Below, one piece after another: positions 49,840 to 57,711 of a DNA stretch of 59,456 nucleotides. Below the pieces are notes generated by a model, which saw only the letters and a program-made list of their open reading frames with translations, searched no databases and was not told the DNA's origin. The position numbers were made by a program, and so were the translations under genes. Numbering within the stretch: the first letter of the stretch is position 1; the number at the start of each line of letters is the position of its first letter. This DNA is from Peptococcaceae bacterium (GTDB taxonomy: Bacteria > Bacillota > Desulfitobacteriia > Desulfitobacteriales > Syntrophobotulaceae), in assembly GCA_009783315.1 (NCBI GenBank), contig WRHI01000004.1:1-59456 (forward strand). The letters are read 5' to 3'.

Positions 49840-49857
49840 AGGGAATCTCCCGCCCGC

Positions 49858-50874
49858 CTAAGCCCGATACCTCTCCACCACAAATACATTGGCCGCGAAA
49901 ACCGCCGCGATAAAGCATAGCAAAATCACAATCTGCGGCATTACCCGGCCGAACCCGTACCCGTAAACCAAGACGCCTTTCAGTCCCTCGCTCCCATAAT
50001 AGAGAGGCATAATCTTTGACAGATAATTTAGCTTAAACGGCAGCGTATCCACCGGAATGAGCCCGGAAAAGAAGATTTGGGGTATAATGATAATGGGGAT
50101 AAACTGCATCACCTGAAACTCATTTCTGGATATGGCGGAAATAAGCACACCGGTGACAACCGCGAGAACAGCCAACAGAAGCATAATGAGCGCCGCGACC
50201 AACCAAGAGCCGACAAAAGGCATACCAAGAATTTTGGCATAGATGAGCATGAGAACGCTTTGAATAACCGCAAAGAACCCGAAGCCAAGCACATAACCGC
50301 CCACCACGGAAACAGTCTTGATAGGCGTGAGCATAAGCCTTTCCAACGTGTCTGAAGTGCGTTCCCGGACAAAGGAGATGCCGGAAAAAAGGAAGATCAT
50401 GAAGAAGGATAAAACACTCAGCAGCAAAAATCCCAGGGAATCAAACATACTTTGATCTTTCTTCCCGTAAATAAAATCAATATTTGTTTCCGGCTGAGAT
50501 TTCCCGGCGGCCACGGATACAACCGACTTGAGGGCGTCGGTTACGGCGTTGACTTTGACGCCGTCCATTTCCACAAATGTGATGCGCAGCCCTTCCTCGT
50601 CCTGGGAGATGACGGCGTCGGCCTTACCGTTTTTCAAGAAAGTCTCAATGGTTTCATCCACGTCTTTCACCGCCAAGCGAATGGTGTCTTGTTCCTCCAG
50701 CATGGTCATGAAAGATGCCGGCAGGTTCTCGGTAGCCACAACAGGAACATAACTGCTTTTGGCCAACAAGAGATACAATAATGTAAGTAAGAAAAGCGGG
50801 ACGATGATAATCATGGCCAGGGAACGTTTGTCATGGACCATCTGTTTAATAATTCTCTCCGCGATGTTTATCAT
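49858..50874 (-). CDS. ABC-2 type transporter permease
   Basis: A 338-residue permease. It has one N-terminal membrane helix (LAMIIIVPLFLLTLLYLLL), a large extracytoplasmic region (about 45-150) and five further helices with the conserved VRERTSDTLERLMLTPI cytoplasmic segment and a final FVVERYRA. This is the ABC2 fold of drug and polysaccharide exporters. Its start overlaps the ATPase gene by 4 bp. The cargo is unknown. Confidence 0.88.
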   Translation of the reverse strand: MINIAERIIKQMVHDKRSLAMIIIVPLFLLTLLYLLLAKSSYVPVVATENLPASFMTMLEEQDTIRLAVKDVDETIETFLKNGKADAVISQDEEGLRITFVEMDGVKVNAVTDALKSVVSVAAGKSQPETNIDFIYGKKDQSMFDSLGFLLLSVLSFFMIFLFSGISFVRERTSDTLERLMLTPIKTVSVVGGYVLGFGFFAVIQSVLMLIYAKILGMPFVGSWLVAALIMLLLAVLAVVTGVLISAISRNEFQVMQFIPIIIIPQIFFSGLIPVDTLPFKLNYLSKIMPLYYGSEGLKGVLVYGYGFGRVMPQIVILLCFIAAVFAANVFVVERYRA

Positions 50875-51584
50875 AGCTGAGCCTCCTTTGCCATAAAGAA
50901 TAATTCTTCGATATTGCCCTTTGTTGTTCCGGCGATCAAATTTTCTGTGGTATCGAAGGCCATCAGACCGCCGCTATAAAGAATAGCTGTCCGGTCACAT
51001 TTGGCCGCCTCGTCCATAACATGAGTCGACACGATCATTGAGACGCCGCTGTCGCGCAGCGTATGAAACTGTGCCCAGATTGTCCGCCGCAGCTGAGGTT
51101 CAATGCCGACGGTAGGCTCGTCTAGCAGCAAGACCTTGGGTTTATGCAGCAGAGCCATAGCAAGGGAAAGCCTCTTTTTCATGCCACCGGAATAGTGGGC
51201 GACAAGCATATCTTTTTCATGTACCAGATCGAGCAGTGTCAGAACCTCATGGACTCTATCTTTGAGAACCGATCCCTTTAAATCGTAAAGACCGCCAAAA
51301 AACATCAGATTCTCCAGACCGGTTAAATCGGCATAAAGGGCGTCGTTTTGCGGCATAAGGCCAATCATCTTGTACAAGTTTATCGAAGGGACGTTGATAT
51401 CGGCCACTCTGATCCTGCCGGCATCTGCCTTGATAGCACCGGTGATAAGACGAATCAGTGTGGTCTTGCCGGCCCCGGAGGGTCCTAGAAGGCAAACGAT
51501 TTCGCTGCCGCCGATATGCATCGAAATATTGTTCAGCACTGGGGTCTTATCAAAGCTTTTTGAGACATTATCAATCTCTATCAC
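50871..51584 (-). CDS. ABC transporter ATP-binding protein
   Basis: A 237-residue ATPase with Walker A GPSGAGKTT, Q-loop, signature HYSGGMKKRLSLAMAL, Walker B VLLLDEPT and the switch His in STHVMD. It is of the drug-exporter type (CcmA/DrrA-like). Translation starts at a GTG (minus strand, 51584) after AAGGAGG. It forms an exporter with the overlapping permease. No clear promoter was found in the 230 bp separating it from the plus-strand transglutaminase gene. Confidence 0.9.
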   Translation of the reverse strand: MIEIDNVSKSFDKTPVLNNISMHIGGSEIVCLLGPSGAGKTTLIRLITGAIKADAGRIRVADINVPSINLYKMIGLMPQNDALYADLTGLENLMFFGGLYDLKGSVLKDRVHEVLTLLDLVHEKDMLVAHYSGGMKKRLSLAMALLHKPKVLLLDEPTVGIEPQLRRTIWAQFHTLRDSGVSMIVSTHVMDEAAKCDRTAILYSGGLMAFDTTENLIAGTTKGNIEELFFMAKEAQL

Positions 51585-51816
51585 TTGTTAGCCTCCTTTT
51601 ATTCAGCCAATGTGCCTAAAAATCCAATAATCCTTAATATACTCCTTTTTCGCATAAACTCCTCTATCTCAAAGCAAATTTTCGTTGTTCGACCTCTCCT
51701 GTTAACCGAGATCAGGATTAATATGCATTGCCTGTGCTGATCTGATACATAATAACCCTGTATCAACAACATACATTACGGCGTTGCCGGTCTGCCAAGA
51801 AACATGGAGAATGACG

Positions 51817-52755
51817 ATGAAAATCAGACCAATGCTCATTATGCTCCAAAGCGTGTTCCTGATTCTTAGCGGTGGTTGTTTGACCAACAGTTCGGCGGCG
51901 GCGCCGGCGCCGACAGTTCTGAGGGATTTTCCGCCTGACTTATTGTTGCTGCCCCAGGAGAGCGATGTCACGGAAAAGGCGGAGAACGCCGGCATCGACT
52001 ACGGCAACGCGGATCAAGGTTATATTATGGCTTGGTATTCCGGGCCAAAAAACGCAAAGATACAGATTGTGAAAACGGATGACGGCGAAGGGCAAAGCCA
52101 GCAATGGAGTTACGATGTGGATCAGACCGGTGTTAAAGAAGTCCTGCCCTTACAAGAGGGATCGGGCAGCTACAGGATTGTTGTAGCGGAGCAGATCGAG
52201 GGAACGCGATACAGCCCGCTGGTGAGTGTTGAGTTTGATGTGGCCATCGCTGATGATTTGTTGCCTTTTCTGTACCCGAACAAATATGTGATGTATTCCC
52301 CGGAATCTTTCTTAACACAGAAAGCCTGGGAATTGACACGGGGCTGTACCAGCGACATCGAAGCTCTTAACGAAATCTATGTGTTTGTCAAGGAGTTCAT
52401 TAAGTATGATAGCACAAAAGCAGAAACAATTGAGAATTTTTATACGCCTGACCCGGACGCCGTGCTGGCCGACGGCAAAGGTATTTGCATGGACTATGCT
52501 TCTTTGGTTTGCGCGATGCTGCGGGCGAATCATATCCCCGCGAAAATGATCACCGGGAAGGTGGAGGATAACCTTAATCATGCCTGGAACGCCATTTATT
52601 TGGAAAATGAAGGCTGGGTTGACGTGAGATTATATTTGGAGGCCAACCATTGGGAGCTGATTGATCTGACTTTTGCCGCGGGCAATATCAGCAGTGAGAA
52701 GCTGGCAAAATACATTGGAGGCGGAGAAAAATATACGGCGTTGAAGGTTTATTGA
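51817..52755 (+). CDS. Transglutaminase-like secreted protein
   Basis: A 312-residue protein with a signal sequence ending in a lipobox-like LSGGC (Cys21). The residue at -3 is Ser, so it is not a perfect lipobox. The C-terminal transglutaminase/protease fold has the Cys in GKGICMDYAS, His in NHAWN and Asp in GWVDV, a complete triad. Family members act as crosslinking enzymes or cysteine proteases at the cell surface. The ATG at 51817 is 8 bases after GGAG; ATG 51811 is too close. It precedes the pilus-like genes by 18 bp. Confidence 0.82.
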   Translation: MKIRPMLIMLQSVFLILSGGCLTNSSAAAPAPTVLRDFPPDLLLLPQESDVTEKAENAGIDYGNADQGYIMAWYSGPKNAKIQIVKTDDGEGQSQQWSYDVDQTGVKEVLPLQEGSGSYRIVVAEQIEGTRYSPLVSVEFDVAIADDLLPFLYPNKYVMYSPESFLTQKAWELTRGCTSDIEALNEIYVFVKEFIKYDSTKAETIENFYTPDPDAVLADGKGICMDYASLVCAMLRANHIPAKMITGKVEDNLNHAWNAIYLENEGWVDVRLYLEANHWELIDLTFAAGNISSEKLAKYIGGGEKYTALKVY

Positions 52756-52773
52756 TGTCGGGGGGGTATCGAT

Positions 52774-53811
52774 TTGAAACAAGCTAATTTGTCGCATCAG
52801 GAACTTATGATCTTATTTGAAAATTTGGGGCTGCTGATTTCGTCGGGATTGACGGTTGAGGAAAGCTTGAAGGTGATGGTTAGTGACGCCGCCTCCAAGA
52901 AGGAGGGTTCCTTTCTGGCCAGATTGCATGAGGAGCTTTCGTCGGTTTTTGTGCTGAGCACCGCTATGGCAGAGATGAACATCTTTCCACCTTATGCCGT
53001 CAATATGATCCGGCTGGCGGAACGTTCCGGAAATCTGGACATGACCTGCTATACTTTGGCCGACCATTATGAGCAGGAAAGCCGGCGCGCCGCCCAGATC
53101 AAAGGCGCCGTGGCCAACCCTTTTATCTTGGTTTGTATTATCGCGGTTGTGGTGGCATTTTTGGTCAACGCTGTTTTGCCGATTTTTTCCGGCATTTACG
53201 CCCAAATGGGTGTGGATATTGAAGCCAACGCCATGGTTCAGGCGGCCCTTACAATCGGTTCGGTTGCTATGTGGCTGGTTTTGATCCTGCTGGTGCTTTT
53301 TGTCTTGGGATTGTTGTTCAACCGTACCAGAGCCGGCAAACGGTTTTTCGCCGCTATGGCCGAGAACGCTCCTGTAACGCGTACAATTAATAGGACTTTG
53401 TCCATGGCCCGGTTCACTTCGACGTTTTCGCTGCTGCTGACCAGCGGGGATGATCTGCCGATGGCCCTGTCAATGGCGAGCACGGTTTGTCCGAGCCGGG
53501 GTGTTAAAGCTCGGTTGGAGCAGTGTCATCAGCAGGTTCTTGCCGGAGGCGCTTTGGCGGAAGTTCTTATTGGCAGCGGGCTTTTTAACCCGACCCATGT
53601 GGGAATGATCAAAAGCGGCGTTCGTTCAGGAGCGACCCCAAAGGTGATGGGACGTCTCGCGGAGATCTATGAACAAGAATCCTCCCGTGTGCTTGCGGGG
53701 TTCCTGGCGTTGATTGAGCCGTTACTGATCAGCCTTTTGTCTGTCGTCATCGGTGTTATCCTGTTGTGTATTATGCTGCCTCTCATTGGGATATTGTCTT
53801 CCTTTGGCTAG
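52774..53811 (+). CDS. Type IV pilus / type II secretion platform protein (PilC/GspF family)
   Basis: A 345-residue inner-membrane platform protein with two tandem GspF domains. The first has LISSGLTVEESL and AERSGNLDM, followed by a membrane pair (residues about 115-180). The second has LLLTSGDDLPMALSMA and IKSGVRSGATPKVMGRL, and a final membrane segment (LLISLLSVVIGVILLCIMLPLIG). Platform proteins couple the ATPase motor to pilin extrusion. Translation starts at a TTG after GGGGGG. It lies between the transglutaminase and the pilin-like genes. Confidence 0.88.
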   Translation: MKQANLSHQELMILFENLGLLISSGLTVEESLKVMVSDAASKKEGSFLARLHEELSSVFVLSTAMAEMNIFPPYAVNMIRLAERSGNLDMTCYTLADHYEQESRRAAQIKGAVANPFILVCIIAVVVAFLVNAVLPIFSGIYAQMGVDIEANAMVQAALTIGSVAMWLVLILLVLFVLGLLFNRTRAGKRFFAAMAENAPVTRTINRTLSMARFTSTFSLLLTSGDDLPMALSMASTVCPSRGVKARLEQCHQQVLAGGALAEVLIGSGLFNPTHVGMIKSGVRSGATPKVMGRLAEIYEQESSRVLAGFLALIEPLLISLLSVVIGVILLCIMLPLIGILSSFG

Positions 53812-53905
53812 GGTCACCGCAGAGTTAATCACAGCCCACACGGAATTTTCAAGAAGTATTGTCTGCCGGTTGGCGGTGGACATAAGGAGGGCATAAGGAG
53901 GGCGT

Positions 53906-54301
53906 ATGAGAGCGAAAAGCCGGTTTTTCAGTCTGCGGACACTGAGTTTTTCCTTGGGTGCTTTGGTCGTGCTGGTTCTGGCGCTGATGTTTTTTTACCG
54001 GCAGATGTCGGAATCTGTACAACGTGAGGGCGAGCAAGTGGCCCGCGACGCGATTATTCGCGCGCTGATCTCTTGTTACGCCACGGAAGGAAGCTATCCT
54101 GCTTCTCTTGATTATTTGATCAATCATTACGGCATTGTTATTGATGAAAAGTACGTTGTTAATTATGTGGTTTTTGCTTCTAACGTTTTCCCGGAAGTGA
54201 CTTTGACCAACAGGAACCGGGGTACAAATTCTGGCAAACATAAGCCCGGTGGTGATAACAGCGGCACGGACGATGCCGGCAAAGAAAGAAGGCGGCAATA
54301 A
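53906..54301 (+). CDS. Pilin-like membrane protein A
   Basis: A 131-residue protein with a basic start, a single N-terminal membrane helix (about residues 14-32) and a short extracytoplasmic domain containing YATEGSYPASLDYL, a pattern common in GspG/GspH-like pseudopilins. There is no G-x4-E prepilin peptidase site. The C-terminus is Asn/Gly/Lys-rich. The ATG follows GGAGGGC. It is the first of four small membrane proteins between the platform and PilT genes. Confidence 0.65.
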   Translation: MRAKSRFFSLRTLSFSLGALVVLVLALMFFYRQMSESVQREGEQVARDAIIRALISCYATEGSYPASLDYLINHYGIVIDEKYVVNYVVFASNVFPEVTLTNRNRGTNSGKHKPGGDNSGTDDAGKERRRQ

Positions 54302-54304
54302 ATA

Positions 54305-54817
54305 ATGGGCCAAGGAACAAACATACGCCATGGATCAAGAAAATTGTATGGAGCGAACCCAAGTTACGCCGCGCTTTATCGTGTCCCCACGCTGCTCTTG
54401 GTTAGCTTGTTCGCGATAAGCACGCTGATTGCCGCTTCCTATGGGATGAAGGCTTATCAAGGGATTGTCAAAGGAGCGGAGCAAAATTTTGTGGGGCGAA
54501 CGGGTTTGGCCTATATCGCCACAAAAATTCGGCAATCGGAGGCCGTCGCCGTCGAGCTGCTCGAGAATCATACCCTTGTGCTGATTGAAGAGATTGACAA
54601 TCAACGCTATGCTACGAGCATTTCTTTGCGGGAGGGTATGCTGCGAGAATCTTTCGGTGCTTATGGCAGCCGGAGCGCTATATTTGATACCGCCATCACA
54701 GCGGCCCAGGGGTTTTCTGTTGCCTACATCACCAATGACCTTATTGAGATCGCTTTGGAAGACGACAGGGGCGCCTGGCATAAAATGATGGTTTATGTGC
54801 CATTTATGGGGGTTTAA
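54305..54817 (+). CDS. Pilin-like membrane protein B (possibly DUF4860)
   Basis: A 170-residue protein with one membrane helix (about residues 29-47) after a long basic N-terminal segment, then a mixed extracytoplasmic domain (VGRTGLAYIATKIRQSEA, ITNDLIEIALEDD). I think it resembles DUF4860 proteins of clostridial pilus-like loci, but this needs a profile search. It starts 3 bp after the preceding stop. Confidence 0.6.
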   Translation: MGQGTNIRHGSRKLYGANPSYAALYRVPTLLLVSLFAISTLIAASYGMKAYQGIVKGAEQNFVGRTGLAYIATKIRQSEAVAVELLENHTLVLIEEIDNQRYATSISLREGMLRESFGAYGSRSAIFDTAITAAQGFSVAYITNDLIEIALEDDRGAWHKMMVYVPFMGV

Positions 54818-54819
54818 CA

Positions 54820-55314
54820 GTGAGACCATCCGCAAAAACAATTGGACTTTTTTTGGAGATTATTCTTTCTACAGTGTTCTTTGCCATTGTGTGTATGGTT
54901 GTGCTGCAAGTTTTCATGCAGGCGCAAAAAACAGAACAGCACAGCAGCGATAAGTCGGGGGCTATGGTTTTGGCTCAGTCGGTTGGCGATATGTTCCGCA
55001 GTCAGATGCCGAGCGGTTTGGACAATTTTGCTTTTATGTTGGACAGCCGGTATCGGCAGAGGTTTTCGCAAGTTGGAGAGGGACGTTTTATCATTCGTTT
55101 GGATGAGGTGAAGCAGAGTGCTCCTGAGGCAGGATGGTTTGCCAGTGTTGAGGTTGTGGAGATTGCCAGCTCGCCGGCTGGAACCATGAGCCGTGCCTAT
55201 ATCAGGGTGCAAAAGTCGGGGATCGAGCTTTTTGAACTTAATGTTGATGCTTATGTGCCTCTCAAACACCAAGTATCGAACATTGAACCAGAGAATTGGG
55301 GTGAGGACTTGTGA
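54820..55314 (+). CDS. Pilin-like membrane protein C
   Basis: A 164-residue protein starting KTIGLFLEIILSTVFFAIVC after a short basic head. The G-L-F-L-E segment is close to the prepilin motif G-F-T-L-I-E, but the Glu is at +4, not +5. The extracytoplasmic part has a beta-rich pseudopilin-like look. Translation starts at a GTG 2 bp after the previous stop; its end overlaps the next gene by 4 bp. Confidence 0.6.
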   Translation: MRPSAKTIGLFLEIILSTVFFAIVCMVVLQVFMQAQKTEQHSSDKSGAMVLAQSVGDMFRSQMPSGLDNFAFMLDSRYRQRFSQVGEGRFIIRLDEVKQSAPEAGWFASVEVVEIASSPAGTMSRAYIRVQKSGIELFELNVDAYVPLKHQVSNIEPENWGEDL

Positions 55315-55955
55315 GAGAAGTGCGGCCGCCTGTGAGACCCGGTGTTAATGTTGGTTTCATCTCGCTGTTGATGATTTTTGTGGTGTTATGTCTGACTGTT
55401 TTTATCGCGTTGTCGTTACAAAGCGCCAGTGTTGATAAGAATTTGACATTCAGGATGGGTGAAACGGCGTTAGCTTACTATGACGCGCAAAACCGTTTGC
55501 AGAAGTTTCTCAGTGAGCTTGATTCATTTCTGCTGGATTGGGATCAGGGTGGAGAACGTGTTGAGGCTGCCGAGGGGGTTGTTGATGAGGAGCGTGTTGT
55601 TGTTGGTGAAGGAGACGGAGTCGTTGGCGAAGGGGAAGGAATCGTTGACGAAGGAAACGTGATGGCGGTTGAAGAAGAAACAGGAGACGGTCAAGTTTTC
55701 TTGGCGCGGTTGCGGGCCTGGCTGGATAGTGAGGCGCCGGCGGAGTTGGCATATAATGAGGGCGATCGCGTCATCCGCACCCAGTGGCCGGCCGGTGAAC
55801 GGTTGATACTTCAAGCGGAAATCTTGATTAACGTTCCTGCAACTGATTTGGCAGTGACAAGGTACAGCATGAAGTCTGTCCTGTTGGCGCCTGTGCAGGA
55901 GAATATTGAAAAACCTTTGAATAATTTGTGGAGCGGGGAGGATTTCTTTCAATGA
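55311..55955 (+). CDS. Pilin-like membrane protein D with a Glu/Val/Gly-rich insertion
   Basis: A 214-residue protein. Its N-terminus has VGFISLLMIFVVLCLTVFIAL, similar to a prepilin but with Leu instead of Glu at +5, as in tip-type pseudopilins (GspK lacks this Glu). Residues about 85-125 are a repeated Glu/Gly/Val/Asp-rich stretch, suggesting local repeat expansion. The rest resembles a pseudopilin C-terminal domain. It starts at a GTG overlapping the previous stop and ends 4 bp into pilT. Confidence 0.6.
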   Translation: MREVRPPVRPGVNVGFISLLMIFVVLCLTVFIALSLQSASVDKNLTFRMGETALAYYDAQNRLQKFLSELDSFLLDWDQGGERVEAAEGVVDEERVVVGEGDGVVGEGEGIVDEGNVMAVEEETGDGQVFLARLRAWLDSEAPAELAYNEGDRVIRTQWPAGERLILQAEILINVPATDLAVTRYSMKSVLLAPVQENIEKPLNNLWSGEDFFQ

Positions 55956-57013
55956 CAATCAGGGAATTGTTGGGCATGGCGGTAGAGCAGAACGCTTCCG
56001 ATATTTTTATTATTTCTCAGCGCGCGATCACTTTTAAAATTGAAGGCAGATTCGCGCCCTTGAGTGATGTTACGCTTAAGCCTGAGGATGTGGAGAACAT
56101 CATCAGAGAAATTTACCGGGCCAAAGAGAGGGATATGGCGACGCTGATCAACACCGGAGATGATGATTTCTCTTTTTCTGTGAGTGGTATGGGACGGTTC
56201 AGAGTTAACGCTTTTCGTCAGCGCGGTTCTTTGGCCGCGATTATTCGCGTCATTAGTTTTGGTATCCATGATCCGGTGGAGCTGAAGATCCCGGACGCGG
56301 TCATGAACGTAGCGAATTTCTCTAACGGGCTCGTGCTGGTTACGGGGCCGGCGGGAAGCGGCAAGTCGACCACCTTGGCTTGTATCATTGACCGGATTAA
56401 TCAGGAGAAGAGCGGCCATATTATTACGATGGAGGATCCTATCGAGTTCATTCACCGGCATAAGCAATGCATTGTTTCCCAGCGGGAAGTACCGGCTGAT
56501 ACGCGCAGTTATGTGACGGCGCTGCGGGCCGCCTTGCGTCAGTCGCCTAATGTGCTGCTGCTTGGGGAGATGCGTGATCTGGAAACCATTGAGATCGCTA
56601 TGACAGCGGCGGAGACCGGACAGTTGGTGCTGTCCACGCTTCACACCATGGGCGCCGCCAATACGATTGACCGGATTATTGATGTGTTTCCCCATAATCA
56701 GCAGCAGCAGATCCGGGTTCAGCTGTCGATGGTGTTGAAAGCGGTGGTTTCGCAGCAGTTACTGAATGGGACGGATGGACGGCTGATTCCTGCTTTTGAG
56801 ATTATGCTTTCTAATCTGGCGATTCAAAACATGATCCGTGAGGGCAAGATTCATCAGATTGAGTCGGCGATCTATGCGGGGATCAATGTGGGTATGACTT
56901 CTATGGATAACTATTTGTTCCAGCTTTTTGAGAGTGGGTTGATTGAGGGGGAAGAAGCGGTTTTATACGCGAACAATTATGAGTCAATGCAGCAGAGAAT
57001 TGACGGCTCGTGA
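55952..57013 (+). CDS. PilT-family twitching-motility ATPase
   Basis: A 353-residue hexameric secretion ATPase. It has Walker A GPAGSGKST (132-140), Asp box around TMEDPIEFIH, Walker B LLLGEMRD (202-209) and the His box TGQLVLSTLHT (222-232). The N-terminal PAS-like domain is the PilT type, without the long GspE N1 domain. PilT normally retracts pili, yet no PilB extension ATPase lies here. The ATG at 55952 follows GGGGAGG; the in-frame start at 55928 is upstream of it. It is the last gene of the pilus-like set. Confidence 0.92.
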   Translation: MTIRELLGMAVEQNASDIFIISQRAITFKIEGRFAPLSDVTLKPEDVENIIREIYRAKERDMATLINTGDDDFSFSVSGMGRFRVNAFRQRGSLAAIIRVISFGIHDPVELKIPDAVMNVANFSNGLVLVTGPAGSGKSTTLACIIDRINQEKSGHIITMEDPIEFIHRHKQCIVSQREVPADTRSYVTALRAALRQSPNVLLLGEMRDLETIEIAMTAAETGQLVLSTLHTMGAANTIDRIIDVFPHNQQQQIRVQLSMVLKAVVSQQLLNGTDGRLIPAFEIMLSNLAIQNMIREGKIHQIESAIYAGINVGMTSMDNYLFQLFESGLIEGEEAVLYANNYESMQQRIDGS

Positions 57014-57711
57014 GAGTTGCCCGAGATAGGAATAGACTCGGACACCAAATTTTCCATCTCATACTCAAAATCATCCGGTGTTTCGTGAAACCATGTTTCC
57101 TCAATGGTGAGTTGGAGGCAGATACCGCGCTGGCCAGTAACAGTGCCACGTCAGGGGTTGGGGAGCGGCAGAATCCAAGCGCCTCTCTGCCTGACGCAAC
57201 CTCAAAAGGCGAAAAAATTCGCGGGCTATTGGAGTCTCCCGCTCACCAAACCCTACCTCGGGACTGTTACGAGCCCACATAATATCCATCTCCATTCACC
57301 ATTCGGTTGCGGGAGAACCCCGCAGTGGATATTTCTATTTATTTTTTTGTCGCTTCCTGCACATTTAAAATATGCACCCCTCTAGAAAGTTTCATTTGTA
57401 CAGATCCACCTCGTCTGATAAGATATGGGGCTAAGATCAATAGACATCGCCGCGATTATCGATAGTCAGTATATAGACTATATTACGATTTAATATCAAT
57501 TGGTAAGTTGAGCTCATCCATCGCTTCCTCCCATGATATAAATTCTGATAAGTAACATAGGCCTTGGAGCGGAAAAAAGCGCAGGCTGCCTTATTTGCGT
57601 TTTCGCGTGAAGGCCTTAGACTCCGCGCCGCCACGAAGAACGGCTCCGCCCGGTGCCTCACCGCCCCCTCCTGCCACTCCGGCCGGGGTCTGATCGATCT
57701 GATCTGTGACG
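57014..57711. other. Intergenic region containing repeat copy 2; no supported gene
   Basis: After pilT, repeat copy 2 occupies 57100-57380. The remaining 57381-57711 has only an open frame on the minus strand (57437-57661) without a ribosome binding site or recognisable motif. In another minus-strand frame a short stretch ending at 57483 reads LSEFISWEEAMDELNLPI, which looks protein-like and may be a gene remnant. I would not call either a gene. Confidence 0.4.
57100..57380. repeat. Palindromic MITE-like element, copy 2 (central segment inverted)
   Basis: It matches copies 1 and 3 over its arms and right end (57358-57380 is the right terminal repeat). The inner arms are at 57153-57172 and 57235-57254, with 3 mismatches of 20. 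The core 57173-57234 is the reverse complement of the copy 1 core (40-103), with some substitutions. The left terminal repeat is not found upstream, so this copy is truncated or diverged on that side. Confidence 0.75.

Noticed and set aside
57100-57380. CRISPR array or insertion sequence for the repeated element
   Set aside because: No regularly spaced units and no transposase frame; the structure is palindromic instead.
57437-57661. Minus-strand open frame of 74 codons
   Set aside because: No ribosome binding site, no recognisable motif, and it covers a spacer of mixed composition.
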